Below the pieces are notes generated by a model that was given only the letters and a program-made list of their open reading frames with translations, made no database searches and had not been told where the DNA came from. A program made the translations under genes and the position numbers. Below are positions 1 through 9,178 of a stretch of DNA of 64,000 nucleotides, in pieces. Position 1 is the first letter of the stretch. Every line of letters begins with the position of its first letter. The DNA is from Brevundimonas sp. (GTDB lineage Bacteria > Pseudomonadota > Alphaproteobacteria > Caulobacterales > Caulobacteraceae), in assembly GCF_029946145.1 (NCBI RefSeq), contig NZ_JAQSDY010000017.1:180634-244633 (forward strand), read 5' to 3'.

Positions 1-591
1 GCCACCGGCGGGGTCTCCGCCTCGCAGGCCCTTGGCGAGAACCTCGACGGCGTCCGCCCAGACCGCATGATCGACCTTGCTGTAGATGCCCTCGTCGGCG
101 ACAACCTCGACCTGATGATCGCCCAGGGCGGCGAAGATCAAGACGCCGGTTCGCGCCTCGGTGACGTGAAGGCCGTGCGCGAGGAACTGCTCCAGCGCCG
201 CCTTGCGGACCCGCGCCCGCCGTATGCTGCGCGGCGTGACGACCCGCGCCACGACGGGAATGGACGTCAGCAGGAAGACGATCAGGAAGAGCGTCGCCTG
301 GATCAGGGCGTAGGCGCCCAGCGCCTGGCCCACCGTCACGTCGCGGGCGGCCAGATGCGCGGCCTCCCAGCTGCCGCCCAGCCCCGGCACCCAGGCGGGC
401 TCAAAGCCGAACGGTATCAGACCGAGAGGCAGGATCAGGGCCGCCGCCGCCGACCAGCCCAGCGAGACGTCGCGGTATGACGAGACGCGCCGCGCCATGA
501 CGCAGAAGATTTCGCCAGAGGTGCGGGCTTCCGCGGCCCTGATCGCCTCGGCGACGCGGTCATGCACATCGGGGGTCAGTTTGATCACCAT
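1..591 (-). CDS. TPM-domain membrane protein (partial, runs off window start)
   Basis: Only the N-terminal 197 codons are present; the 3' end lies beyond base 1. The start is ATG at 591 or GTG at 588. The GTG overlaps the stop of the upstream TPM gene by 4 nt, so translational coupling is likely. The protein opens with a short soluble segment ([17 protein letters not shown], then [12 protein letters not shown]), continues with two hydrophobic segments (about residues 45-60 and 90-110), then a conserved stretch with [22 protein letters not shown]. This is the pattern of TPM_phosphatase proteins found next to lemA and ygcG-like genes. The biochemical role of the family is poorly defined; envelope association is inferred. 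Confidence 0.8.
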   Translation of the reverse strand, partial: MVIKLTPDVHDRVAEAIRAAEARTSGEIFCVMARRVSSYRDVSLGWSAAAALILPLGLIPFGFEPAWVPGLGGSWEAAHLAARDVTVGQALGAYALIQATLFLIVFLLTSIPVVARVVTPRSIRRARVRKAALEQFLAHGLHVTEARTGVLIFAALGDHQVEVVADEGIYSKVDHAVWADAVEVLAKGLRGGDPAGG

Positions 592-1400
592 CCGCCTGAA
601 GCGCCCCCGCCGCCGAAACTGCCTCCGCCGCCGCCAAATCCGCCGCCTCCGCCACCAAAGCCGCCTCCACCGCCGCGACCATTGTTGCGCATGGCCTCGG
701 ACGCCGCCCAGATCAACACAGGGCCGAGGCCGCTGGGCCGTCTGCGTCCCCGTCCGCCGCCGCCGATCAGCCGCAGCATCAGCATGATGAAGATCATGGC
801 GATGACGGCGGCGACGCCGATGGGAGGCGAGGATTTCGGCCGTTCGGCGGCCGCGGCCCGAGCCTGGGCCTCGGCCGGGTCAAGCCGCAGCTGCCGGTCG
901 ATGGCGTCCACGCCCTGTTCGATGCCGCGCTCGTAGAAGCCTTCCTTGAACGACGGCAGGATCTCGTTCTGGATGATCAGCGCCGACAGGGCGTCGGTCA
1001 GGACTCCCTCGAGACCATAGCCGACCTCGATCCGGACCTTGCGTTCGTTCGGCGCGATGATCAGCAGCACGCCGTTGTTCCCGCCGGCCTGGCCGATGCC
1101 CCAGGCGCGGCCCAGCTGATAGCCGTAGTCCTCGATCTCGTAGCCCTGAAGATCCGGCACGGTCACGACCACCACCTGATCGGTGGTGTCGCGCTCAAGC
1201 GCCGCCAGCTTGTCGGCCAGCGCCTGTTCCTTCGTATCGGAGATCAGGTCGCCGTGGTCGATGACCCGGCCGTTGAGAGGCGGAAAGGTCGGGCCCGTCT
1301 GGGCCAGCGCCGCCGTGGCGAACAGCCAGACCGCGGCCAGCAGGACCGTCAGGAAGGCGGCGGCCCGGCTGATCGATGGCGCCGGAAGGATGCGGCTCAC
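585..1400 (-). CDS. TPM-domain protein (YgcG-like) with Gly-rich C-terminus
   Basis: 271-residue exported protein. GTG at 1400 overlaps the lemA stop (GTGA), which fixes the start. Residues about 10-35 form a signal peptide or anchor ending in ATAALAQ. The TPM domain follows ([58 protein letters not shown]). A hydrophobic segment near residue 200 ([20 protein letters not shown]) precedes a tail made almost only of Gly, Phe and Ser. Tail-anchored TPM proteins with this layout usually sit in lemA operons, as here. Function is unproven; photosystem II repair (plants) and envelope quality control have been suggested for relatives. Confidence 0.85.
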   Translation of the reverse strand: MSRILPAPSISRAAAFLTVLLAAVWLFATAALAQTGPTFPPLNGRVIDHGDLISDTKEQALADKLAALERDTTDQVVVVTVPDLQGYEIEDYGYQLGRAWGIGQAGGNNGVLLIIAPNERKVRIEVGYGLEGVLTDALSALIIQNEILPSFKEGFYERGIEQGVDAIDRQLRLDPAEAQARAAAAERPKSSPPIGVAAVIAMIFIMLMLRLIGGGGRGRRRPSGLGPVLIWAASEAMRNNGRGGGGGFGGGGGGFGGGGGSFGGGGASGGW

Positions 1401-2083
1401 TGGGCCGTCGGCGCTGCTGGCGGGGTTGCGCCGGGAGCGACGGTGGGCGCCGCTCCGCCGGGCTGTGCGGCGGGGTTCAGGGCGTCGAAATTGACGTTGG
1501 GCGCGGTCTGCGCGGCCTCCGTGGCCGTGAACAGCTGCATCGGCTCGGATCCGCCGTGGATGGTCTTGGCCCAGATCACCGTCGGGAAGGTCCGCAGGCT
1601 GGTGTTGTAGTCGCGCACGGCCTCGTTGTAGTCGCGCCGCGCCACGGCGATGCGGTTCTCGGTGCCTTCGAGCTGCGACTGCAGGGCGATGAAATTCTGG
1701 TTCGACTTGATGTCGGGATAACGCTCGACCACCAGCAGCAGCCGGGACAGGGCCTGCGACAGCTGGCCTTGCGCGGCCTGATAGCGCTGGAACGCGGCCG
1801 GGTCGCTGAGCGTGTCGGGCGTGACCGTCACGCCGGTGGCCCGGGCGCGCGCCTCGATGACCTGGGTCAGGGTGGTGCGCTCGGCGATCGCGGCGCCCTG
1901 GACGGTCGCCACCAGGTTGGGGACCAGGTCGGAGCGGCGCTGGTACTGCGACTGGACGTCGGCCCAGCGCGCCTTGGCGGCCTCTTCCTTGGTGGGAATG
2001 GAGTTGATTCCGCAACCCGCAACCGCGGGTGTCAGGACCACGACGGCGGCGAGAGCCGAAAGGCGGGGCGAAAACCGGATCAT
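1397..2083 (-). CDS. lemA: LemA family lipoprotein
   Basis: 228 residues. The N-terminus is a lipoprotein signal with a lipobox ending VAGC (Cys about residue 24). The LemA core is predicted helical and includes RRSDLVPNLVATVQG, SNQNFIALQSQLEGTENRIA and ARRDYNEAVRDYN, all hallmarks of the family. The last 30 residues are Ala/Pro/Gly-rich and probably disordered. It is the first gene of a three-gene minus-strand operon with two TPM-domain proteins, a common bacterial arrangement. LemA proteins are envelope proteins of unknown molecular function. Confidence 0.93.
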   Translation of the reverse strand: MIRFSPRLSALAAVVVLTPAVAGCGINSIPTKEEAAKARWADVQSQYQRRSDLVPNLVATVQGAAIAERTTLTQVIEARARATGVTVTPDTLSDPAAFQRYQAAQGQLSQALSRLLLVVERYPDIKSNQNFIALQSQLEGTENRIAVARRDYNEAVRDYNTSLRTFPTVIWAKTIHGGSEPMQLFTATEAAQTAPNVNFDALNPAAQPGGAAPTVAPGATPPAAPTAQ

Positions 2084-2135
2084 GGATATCTCCTGACAGA
2101 CCAGAGTCCGAGTATCGGGGTTGAGCGGTGGCGGT

Positions 2136-3059
2136 TCAAGCGTCCAGCGTTTCAGGCGTGACGCCCGCAGCCCGACATGCGGCCGTATAGGTGTTGGCCA
2201 GCAGGCAGGCGATGGTCATGGGGCCGACGCCGCCGGGCACCGGGGTGATCCGTCCGGCGACGGCGCGGGCCTCTTCGAAGGCCACGTCGCCGACGACGCG
2301 GGTCTTGCCCTCGGCCGCCTTGACCGGATCGCGCGACGGCACGCGGTTGATGCCCACGTCGATCACTGTCGCTCCGGGCCTGATCCAGTCTCCGCGCACC
2401 ATCTCGGGACGACCCACGGCGGCCACCAGGATGTCGGCGGTACGGCACAGTGCGGGCAGGTCGCGGGTGCGCGAGTGGGCGACTGTCACCGTGCAGCTCT
2501 CGCCCAGCAGCAACTGGGCCATCGGCTTGCCGACGATGTTGGAGCGACCGACGATCACCGCGTTCAGGCCCGACAGGTCGCCCAGCTCCGCCTTCAACAG
2601 CATCAGGCAACCCAGGGGCGTGCACGGGACCAGCCCCGGGAGACCGACCGCCAGCCGTCCCGCATTGACGACGTGAAACCCGTCGACGTCCTTGTCAGGG
2701 TCGATCGCGCCCAGAACCGCGGCGGAGTCGATGTGGGCGGGCAGGGGCAGCTGCACCAGAATGCCATGTATGCCGGCGTCGGCGTTCAGGTCGGCGATCA
2801 GGGCCAGCAGTTCGGCCTGGGTCGCCGCATCGGACAGGCGATGGGTGTCGGATCGCATGCCGGCGCGCAGGGTCGTCTCGCCCTTGTTGCGGACGTAGAT
2901 CTGGCTGGCGGGGTCCTCGCCGACGATGACGACGGCCAGGCCCGGCGTTACGCCCTGGGTCTGTTGTAGCCGGGCGGAAGCGGCCGCCACCCGGTCGACC
3001 AGACCGGCGGCGAAGGCCTTGCCGTCGATAAGGGTCGCGGGGGCGGGATCGGCCGTCAT
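2136..3059 (-). CDS. folD: Bifunctional methylenetetrahydrofolate dehydrogenase / methenyltetrahydrofolate cyclohydrolase
   Basis: 307 residues, the normal length for FolD. It interconverts 5,10-methylene-THF, 5,10-methenyl-THF and 10-formyl-THF in the cytoplasm using NADP. Visible signatures are YVRNKG with the catalytic Lys near residue 59, GILVQLPLP near 100, DKDVDGFH, the Rossmann loop [14 protein letters not shown] near 170-183, and [10 protein letters not shown] near the C-terminus. It stands alone on the minus strand, 52 bp upstream of lemA in genome order, and diverges from the PPC-repeat gene. Confidence 0.96.
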   Translation of the reverse strand: MTADPAPATLIDGKAFAAGLVDRVAAASARLQQTQGVTPGLAVVIVGEDPASQIYVRNKGETTLRAGMRSDTHRLSDAATQAELLALIADLNADAGIHGILVQLPLPAHIDSAAVLGAIDPDKDVDGFHVVNAGRLAVGLPGLVPCTPLGCLMLLKAELGDLSGLNAVIVGRSNIVGKPMAQLLLGESCTVTVAHSRTRDLPALCRTADILVAAVGRPEMVRGDWIRPGATVIDVGINRVPSRDPVKAAEGKTRVVGDVAFEEARAVAGRITPVPGGVGPMTIACLLANTYTAACRAAGVTPETLDA

Positions 3060-3157
3060 GGAAATCGGCTCCGGTTGCGGGGAAAGGCGCGCTCGCCGCG
3101 ATTTACAGAGGGCGCGGTTCGGCGTCTATGATAACGGGCCGCAATCGGGGGATTTCC

Positions 3158-4984
3158 ATGCGCCGTTACACCATACTGACCGCCGTCAGCGCGCTGACGC
3201 TGTTGATCGCGGCCCCGGCGCTGGCCCAGACGCCGGCCCAGCTGACGCCCGGAGACAGCGTCACCGGCCAGATCGCCGATGGCGACGCGACCGGGCCCGA
3301 GGACGGGTACCGGTATGACAGCTATGCAATCAGCGTGCGCGCGGGCCAGCGGCTGGAGGCGGTCATGCGTTCGGCCGCGTTCGATACCTATCTGGAGGTC
3401 TACGGCCCCGAGGCCGCCGCGGAGCCGCTTTTCACCGACGACGATGGTCTGGGCGAAGGCACGGATTCGCGGCTGCGCTTCACCGCTGATCGCGACGGGG
3501 TCTATGTGCTGCGGGCCAGAACCCTGTCGGGGCTCGAAGGCGGCGCCTACACCCTGGGCCTTACCCAGCGGCCGCAGGCCCGGTCCGCGCCGCGCCCGGC
3601 CCGGGTCCGACCGGGGCAGAGCCTGCAGGGCCGGCTGGCGTCGACCGATCCCGAGACCGACGACGGCGGGAACTATGACGCCTTCGCCGTCCGGGCGCGC
3701 TCCGGCGAACGATTCGCCATCGACCTGACGTCCGAGGACTTCGACCCGGTGCTGCGCGTCGGGCGGATGGAGAACGGCGCCTTCACCGAACTGGCCATGA
3801 ATGACGATGGTCCGGACACCGGCCTGAACTCCAGACTGGTCTTCACGGCGCCCGCGGCTGGCGACTACGTCATTCGGGCAGCCTCGCTGAACGCTGCGGG
3901 TCAGGGGGGCTACACCCTCGCTGTGGCCCAGGGCCCCGAACCTGCTCCCACCCAGGCCATCGAGATCGGGGCCACGGTCCAGGGCGAACTGACGGCCAGC
4001 GACGGCAAGAGCGAGTCCGGCCGGGCCGCCGACGCCTACAGATTCGCGGGCCGCGAAGGACAGCGGGTCCGTATCGACATGAGTTCCTCGGACTTCGACA
4101 CCTATCTGCAGCTGTTCGATGACAACCGCGTCAGCCTGGCCGAAGACGACGACGGCGCCGCCGAGGGCACGGACTCGCGCCTGACCTTCACCCTGTCGCG
4201 CACGGGCGACTACATCGTCGAGGCCCGCGCCTTCTCTGAGGACACCGGCGGCTACTCGCTCAGCATCACCGAGATCGAGCCCGAGCGGCCGCCCCAGGCC
4301 CTGGCCTTCGGCGAAACGCTTCAGGGCGAAATCGGCGACGGCGATTCGATCGACAGCGAGAATCGCGGTTTCGACGCCTATGCCCTGACCGGTCTGGCCG
4401 GCCAGCGGATCCAGGGGATCATGCGCTCGGGCGACTTCGACACCTTTCTGCAGATCGGCCGCGCCGGGGCGGAGTTCGAAGCCCTGGCTTCCGACGACGA
4501 CGGGCTGGGCGAAGGGACCGATTCCCGGCTCAGCTACACCCTGCCGGACGATGGGGACTACGTGCTGCGCGCCCTGCCGTTGGGAACGGAGGGCAAGGGT
4601 CTCTATTCACTGGAACTGGTCGACAGGGGTCCGCAGCCCCGGCCGGGCAGCCTGCTGGTCGGGGCGACCGCGCGCGGAACCCTGACCGAGGCGGACGCCA
4701 CCGCCGAGGACAACAGCTTCTATGACGCCTACCGGGTCACACTGAAGGAAGACGAGAAGCTGCTGATCACAATGGTCTCGAACGAGGTCGACAGTTTCGT
4801 CGTGGTCGGCAGCGACAAGGACGGCGCGTTCGAAGTGCTGGGATCGGACGACGACAGCCTGTCGGACACCCACGCCAAGCTGGAATGGACCGCGCCGGCG
4901 GACGGCATCTATGAGATCCGGGCCGGCACCTTCCAGCAGGGGCAGACAGGCGCCTATGCGCTGAACGTCGAGAAGCAGCCTTAA
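3158..4984 (+). CDS. Exported protein with five tandem PPC-like (pre-peptidase C-terminal) repeats
   Basis: 608 residues from ATG 3158, chosen because it is preceded by GGGGGA and opens a clean signal peptide (MRRYTILTAVSALTLLIAAP, cleavage after ALAQ). An ATG at 3128 would bury that signal. The mature protein is five repeats of about 100-115 residues. Each has a buried 'F-D-x-Y/V-L' strand (e.g. AAFDTYLEVYG), an acidic loop (TDDDGLGEGTDSRL in copies 1 and 4; degenerate in 2 and 5) and a closing 'GxYxLRA...GxYTL' strand pair. This matches PPC beta-sandwich domains normally appended to secreted proteases, but no protease domain is present. A periplasmic or secreted binding or scaffold role is inference. 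Confidence 0.85.
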   Translation: MRRYTILTAVSALTLLIAAPALAQTPAQLTPGDSVTGQIADGDATGPEDGYRYDSYAISVRAGQRLEAVMRSAAFDTYLEVYGPEAAAEPLFTDDDGLGEGTDSRLRFTADRDGVYVLRARTLSGLEGGAYTLGLTQRPQARSAPRPARVRPGQSLQGRLASTDPETDDGGNYDAFAVRARSGERFAIDLTSEDFDPVLRVGRMENGAFTELAMNDDGPDTGLNSRLVFTAPAAGDYVIRAASLNAAGQGGYTLAVAQGPEPAPTQAIEIGATVQGELTASDGKSESGRAADAYRFAGREGQRVRIDMSSSDFDTYLQLFDDNRVSLAEDDDGAAEGTDSRLTFTLSRTGDYIVEARAFSEDTGGYSLSITEIEPERPPQALAFGETLQGEIGDGDSIDSENRGFDAYALTGLAGQRIQGIMRSGDFDTFLQIGRAGAEFEALASDDDGLGEGTDSRLSYTLPDDGDYVLRALPLGTEGKGLYSLELVDRGPQPRPGSLLVGATARGTLTEADATAEDNSFYDAYRVTLKEDEKLLITMVSNEVDSFVVVGSDKDGAFEVLGSDDDSLSDTHAKLEWTAPADGIYEIRAGTFQQGQTGAYALNVEKQP

Positions 4985-5014
4985 GCCCTTCGCGGGACGT
5001 GCTAGACCCGGGGC

Positions 5015-6187
5015 ATGGCGCGGCCGGCTGACGATTTCGACCTGATCCTCGTCGGTGGCGGTCTGGCCGCCTGCCTGACTGCATGGCGGCTGGCGCTGGA
5101 CCGGCCCGAGGTGCGGGTCGCCGTGGTCGAACGCGAGGCCCAGCTGGGCGGGCGGCACACCTGGTCGTTCTTCGACAGCGATCTCGACGAGGCGGATCGC
5201 GCCTGGTTGACGCCGGCCGTCGCGCATCGCTGGTCCGCGGGGCACGAGGTCTATTTTCCCGGCCGCAGCCGCACGCTCTCCACGGCCTACAACAGCCTGA
5301 CCTCTGAAGCGCTGCACGAAGCGGTGGCGCCGCTTCTGGGCGACCGGCTGGTCCTGGGCGAGGCGGACTCCGTGGATCAGGAGGGCGTTGTCCTCACCGA
5401 CGGGCGCCGGCTGTCGGCGCGCGGCGTGATCGATGCGCGGGGCCCGCGGGCTACGGCCCATCTCGACCTGGGATGGCAGGTGTTCCTGGGGCGCACCCTG
5501 CGTCTGCGTGAACCCCACGGCCTCATCCGGCCGACGATCATGGACGCCACCGTAGCCCAGACAGGGGGCTATCGTTTCGTCTACCTCCTGCCGTTAGACG
5601 CGCGCACTGTCATGGTCGAGGACACCTGTTACAGCGATAGCCCGAAACTGGATCGGGCGGCGCTGGGTGGCCGCATCGACGCCTATGCGCGATCTCGCGG
5701 CTGGACCGTCGAGGCGGTGATCTGTGAGGAGGAGGGCGTGCTGCCCATCGCTCTCGACGGCGACATCGACGCGTTCTGGGCCGAGGGTCCGCCCGCCGCC
5801 CGCGCGGGACTGATGGCCGCCCTGTTCCATCCGGTGACCGGCTATTCCCTGCCAGACGCGGTCGGACTGGCGCGCGAGATCTCGGCGGCCGCCGATCTCG
5901 GCTCGGCTTCGCTGAGGGCGTTGACCGAGGCGCGATCGAAGCGGCTGTGGCGGGAACGGGGCTTCTATCGCCTGCTGAATCGCATGCTGTTCCGGGCGGC
6001 GGATCCTGGCCAGCGCTGGCGAGTATTCCAGCGGTTCTACGGCCTGCCCGAGGGCGTGGTGCGGCGCTTCTACGCAGGGCGCTGCACCGTGCTCGACAAG
6101 GTCCGCATTCTCGCGGGAAAACCACCCGTGCCGGTCGCGGCGGCCCTGCGGCAGTTGCGCGAATCCGGACAAGGATCATCAGCGTGA
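5015..6187 (+). CDS. crtY: Lycopene beta-cyclase
   Basis: 390 residues, the usual CrtY length. It cyclises both ends of lycopene to beta-carotene. The N-terminus has the dinucleotide-binding fold LILVGGGLAACLTAWRL (residues 10-26). Further CrtY-type blocks are GGRHTWSFFDSDL, GWQVFLGRTL, YRFVYLLPL and FHPVTGYSLPDAV. It begins a plus-strand operon crtY-crtI-crtB; its stop overlaps the crtI GTG by 4 nt (GTGA). Confidence 0.96.
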   Translation: MARPADDFDLILVGGGLAACLTAWRLALDRPEVRVAVVEREAQLGGRHTWSFFDSDLDEADRAWLTPAVAHRWSAGHEVYFPGRSRTLSTAYNSLTSEALHEAVAPLLGDRLVLGEADSVDQEGVVLTDGRRLSARGVIDARGPRATAHLDLGWQVFLGRTLRLREPHGLIRPTIMDATVAQTGGYRFVYLLPLDARTVMVEDTCYSDSPKLDRAALGGRIDAYARSRGWTVEAVICEEEGVLPIALDGDIDAFWAEGPPAARAGLMAALFHPVTGYSLPDAVGLAREISAAADLGSASLRALTEARSKRLWRERGFYRLLNRMLFRAADPGQRWRVFQRFYGLPEGVVRRFYAGRCTVLDKVRILAGKPPVPVAAALRQLRESGQGSSA

Positions 6188-7677
6188 GAGACCGGGCGGC
6201 GAAACGGGCGGTGGTGATCGGCGCGGGCTTCGGCGGGCTGGCCCTGGCCATCCGGCTGCAGCGGGCGGGCGTGAAGACGACGCTGGTCGAGAAACGCGAC
6301 AAGCCAGGCGGCCGGGCCTACGTCTGGAACGATCAGGGCTTCGTTTTCGACGCGGGGCCCACGGTGATCACCGATCCGGGTTGTCTGGAGGAGTTGTTCG
6401 TCGGCACGGGCAGCCGGCTGTCCGACTATGTCGAGCTGTTGCCGGTCGATCCCTTTTATCGCCTGCTCTGGGAGGACGGGCGCAGCTTCAACTACGCCAA
6501 CGATCAGGCGGTGCTGGACGCCGAGATCGCGAAATTCAATCCGGCCGATGTCGAGGGTTATCGCCGCTTCCACGCCTATTCCGAGGAGCTGTTCCAGGAG
6601 GGTTACGTCAAACTGGGTGCGGTGCCCTTCCAGAGCTTCTGGTCGATGATCCGGGCGGCGCCCGAACTGGCCCGGCTGGAGAGCTGGAACAGCGTCCATG
6701 CCATGGTCGCGCGGCACATCAAGGACCCGCAGCTGCGGCAGGCCTTCAGCTTCCACACGCTGCTGGTGGGCGGCGATCCGTTCAAGACCAGCTCGGTCTA
6801 CGCCCTGATCCACGCGCTGGAGCGGCGCGGCGGCGTCTGGTTCGCCAAGGGTGGCACCGGCGCCCTGATCGCCGGGCTGGCGCGGTTCTTCACCGATCTG
6901 GGCGGCGATCTGAGGCTGAACGCGCCGGTGGGCTCGATCGACATGGCCGACGGACGGACCTCGGGCGTGACGCTGGAGGGCGGCGAGGTCATTCCGGCGG
7001 ACATGGTCGCCTCCAACGCCGACGTGGTTCACACCTATGAGCGGCTGCTGGGCCATACGCCGCGCGGCAAGGCCAAGGCGAAGTCCCTGAAGGCCAGGCG
7101 GTTCTCCATGTCGCTGTTCGTCTGCCATTTCGGGCTGAAGACGCCGCAGCCGCAGCTGGCGCATCACTCGATCTGCTTCGGTCCGCGCTACCGCGATCTG
7201 ATCGGCGAGATCTTCAAGGGGCCGACGCTGCCTGACGACTTCTCCCTTTATCTGCACAGCCCCTGCGCCACCGACCCCGGCATGGCGCCCCCGGGGTGCT
7301 CGACCCACTATGTCCTGTCGCCGGTCCCGCATCTGGGGGCGGCGGACATCGACTGGGAGGTCGAGGGGCCCAGATATCGCGACAGGATCCTCGACTATCT
7401 GGAGGCGCGCTACATCCCGAACCTGAAGCGCGATCTGGTGACCAGCCGCATCTTCACCCCGGCCGATTTCAAGGGCGAGTTGAACGCTCATCTGGGCAGC
7501 GCCTTCTCGCTGGAGCCGATCCTGACCCAGAGCGCCTGGTTCCGGACGCACAACCGCGACGACCGCATCCCGAACCTGTATGTTGTCGGGGCCGGGACCC
7601 ATCCCGGCGCGGGCATTCCCGGCGTCGTCGGCTCGGCCAGGGCGACCGCGGGCCTGATGCTGGAACAGGGAAGCTGA
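6184..7677 (+). CDS. crtI: Phytoene desaturase
   Basis: 497 residues from GTG 6184, which overlaps the crtY stop and immediately precedes the FAD fold; an open frame upstream from 5947 lies inside crtY and is not used. CrtI introduces the double bonds that turn phytoene into lycopene. Signatures are AVVIGAGFGGLALAIRLQ at the N-terminus, KPGGRAYVW, FDAGPTVITDP, and the C-terminal bacterial phytoene dehydrogenase signature YVVGAGTHPGAGIPGVVGSA. The stop overlaps the crtB start (TGATG), so translation is probably coupled. Confidence 0.97.
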   Translation: MRDRAAKRAVVIGAGFGGLALAIRLQRAGVKTTLVEKRDKPGGRAYVWNDQGFVFDAGPTVITDPGCLEELFVGTGSRLSDYVELLPVDPFYRLLWEDGRSFNYANDQAVLDAEIAKFNPADVEGYRRFHAYSEELFQEGYVKLGAVPFQSFWSMIRAAPELARLESWNSVHAMVARHIKDPQLRQAFSFHTLLVGGDPFKTSSVYALIHALERRGGVWFAKGGTGALIAGLARFFTDLGGDLRLNAPVGSIDMADGRTSGVTLEGGEVIPADMVASNADVVHTYERLLGHTPRGKAKAKSLKARRFSMSLFVCHFGLKTPQPQLAHHSICFGPRYRDLIGEIFKGPTLPDDFSLYLHSPCATDPGMAPPGCSTHYVLSPVPHLGAADIDWEVEGPRYRDRILDYLEARYIPNLKRDLVTSRIFTPADFKGELNAHLGSAFSLEPILTQSAWFRTHNRDDRIPNLYVVGAGTHPGAGIPGVVGSARATAGLMLEQGS

Positions 7678-8621
7678 TGGCCACGGCCGACGCCATTCTG
7701 GAAGCTTCGCGGGTCTCGATCGTCAAGGGCTCGAAGAGCTTCCGCTCGGCTTCGCGGCTGTTCGATCCGGAGGTGCGCGAGGACGCCTGGCTGCTTTACG
7801 CCTGGTGCCGGGCCTGTGACGACGCCATCGACGGGCAGGACCATGGCCACGGCCACGAGGAGATCACGCCGGAAGAGCAGCGCCGTCGGCTCGAAGATCT
7901 GTACGACCAGACGCGGCGGGCGCTGGCGGGAGAGCCGATGGCGGACCCGACCTTCGCCGCCTTCCAGCGGGTGGCCCAGCGCCATCATCTGCCCGAGCGC
8001 TGGCCGCTGGACCTGATCGACGGCTTCGCCATGGACGTGGACCATCGCCAGTACCGCACCATCGACGACGTCATGGCCTATTGCTGGCATGTCGCGGGCG
8101 TCGTCGGCGTGATGATGGCGCGGGTCATGGGGGCATCGGACCCCGAGGTGCTGCGCCGGGCCCAGGATCTGGGTCTGGCCTTCCAGCTGACCAACATCGC
8201 CCGCGACGTGGTCGAGGACGCGGAGAACGGGCGGGTCTATCTGCCGGCCGACTGGCTGGTCGAGGCGGGTCTGAAGCCGACAGCCGATGCGGTGGCCGAT
8301 CCGGCCAATCGGGCCAGGGTCCATGCCGTCACGACGCGGCTGCTGAAGCTGGCCGAGCCCTATTACGACAGCGCCCGCGACGGGCTGCGGGGCCTGCCGT
8401 TCCGGTCGTCCATGGCGATCGCGGCGGCGCGGGGCGTGTATCGCGAGATCGGCCGCAAGGTGCGCCGGCGCGGACCCGGCGTCTGGGCCCGGCGGGTGGT
8501 GGTGCGAAAGCCGATGAAGCTATGGCTGTTCGGCCGCGGGTTCCTGATCGCGATCTGGACCCAGGCCCTGGACAAGGGCCGCGTCCCGCCGCCGCGCGCT
8601 GCTCTCTGGACCCGGGTCTGA
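7677..8621 (+). CDS. crtB: Phytoene synthase
   Basis: 314 residues from ATG 7677, sharing one base with the crtI stop. It condenses two geranylgeranyl diphosphates to phytoene. Aspartate-rich substrate-Mg motifs are visible: YAWCRACDDAIDG near residue 40-52 and NIARDVVEDAENGRVYLP near 170-190. The squalene/phytoene synthase signature is complete. The last 102 bp lie opposite the 3' end of crtZ, so the two transcripts converge and overlap. Confidence 0.97.
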   Translation: MATADAILEASRVSIVKGSKSFRSASRLFDPEVREDAWLLYAWCRACDDAIDGQDHGHGHEEITPEEQRRRLEDLYDQTRRALAGEPMADPTFAAFQRVAQRHHLPERWPLDLIDGFAMDVDHRQYRTIDDVMAYCWHVAGVVGVMMARVMGASDPEVLRRAQDLGLAFQLTNIARDVVEDAENGRVYLPADWLVEAGLKPTADAVADPANRARVHAVTTRLLKLAEPYYDSARDGLRGLPFRSSMAIAAARGVYREIGRKVRRRGPGVWARRVVVRKPMKLWLFGRGFLIAIWTQALDKGRVPPPRAALWTRV

Positions 8622-9095
8622 CCGCGTCGTGCGCAGCCGCTTCAGCTCGGCATGCAGGGCCCCGGGGTCAGGCGCCATCAGGAAGCCGAAAGAGACCGCG
8701 CCGCCCCGGCTCATGACCGCATGGTGCAGGCGGTGGGCCTGGATCAGGCGGCGCAGATAGCCATGGCGCGGCACCCAGCGGAACGGCCAGCGCTGGTGCA
8801 CCAGGCCGTCGTGGAAGATGGCGTAGGCCGCGCCGTACAGGGTCACCCCCGTGGCGACGGCGTAGATCAGCCAGGAGCCCGTCCACCAGCCCAGGGCGAA
8901 CAGACTTACTCCGGCGATCGAGCCCACGACGGCGTAGAGATCGTTGGCCTCGAAGACGCCGGTGCGGGGTTCGTGATGGCTGCGATGCCAGACCCAGCCC
9001 CGGCCGTGCATGACGTAGCGGTGCGACCACCAGGCGACGCCCTCCATCAGGGCGAAGACGCCGAGGGCGACGGCGATGAAGGCGGCGGGGATCAT
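8520..9095 (-). CDS. crtZ: Beta-carotene hydroxylase (fatty-acid hydroxylase superfamily)
   Basis: 191 residues. CrtZ is a diiron membrane enzyme that hydroxylates beta-ionone rings to zeaxanthin. The histidine clusters are intact: HRYVMH (residues 25-30), HRSHHE (37-42), HDGLVH and HRLHH. Hydrophobic segments occur at residues 3-20 and about 55-90. The last ~33 residues, Arg-rich and unlike the family, are read opposite the 3' end of crtB. The family is usually 160-175 aa, so this tail is an extension. The gene diverges from idi across an 83-bp gap. Confidence 0.93.
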   Translation of the reverse strand: MIPAAFIAVALGVFALMEGVAWWSHRYVMHGRGWVWHRSHHEPRTGVFEANDLYAVVGSIAGVSLFALGWWTGSWLIYAVATGVTLYGAAYAIFHDGLVHQRWPFRWVPRHGYLRRLIQAHRLHHAVMSRGGAVSFGFLMAPDPGALHAELKRLRTTRSDPGPESSARRRDAALVQGLGPDRDQEPAAEQP

Positions 9096-9178
9096 GGCTG
9101 GAGGATACGCCGCGCCGCAGGGCGTTCCAACCGGGACGCGACGCCGCTAGGGTCGCGGGGAGAGTGGAGTGAAGCCGC

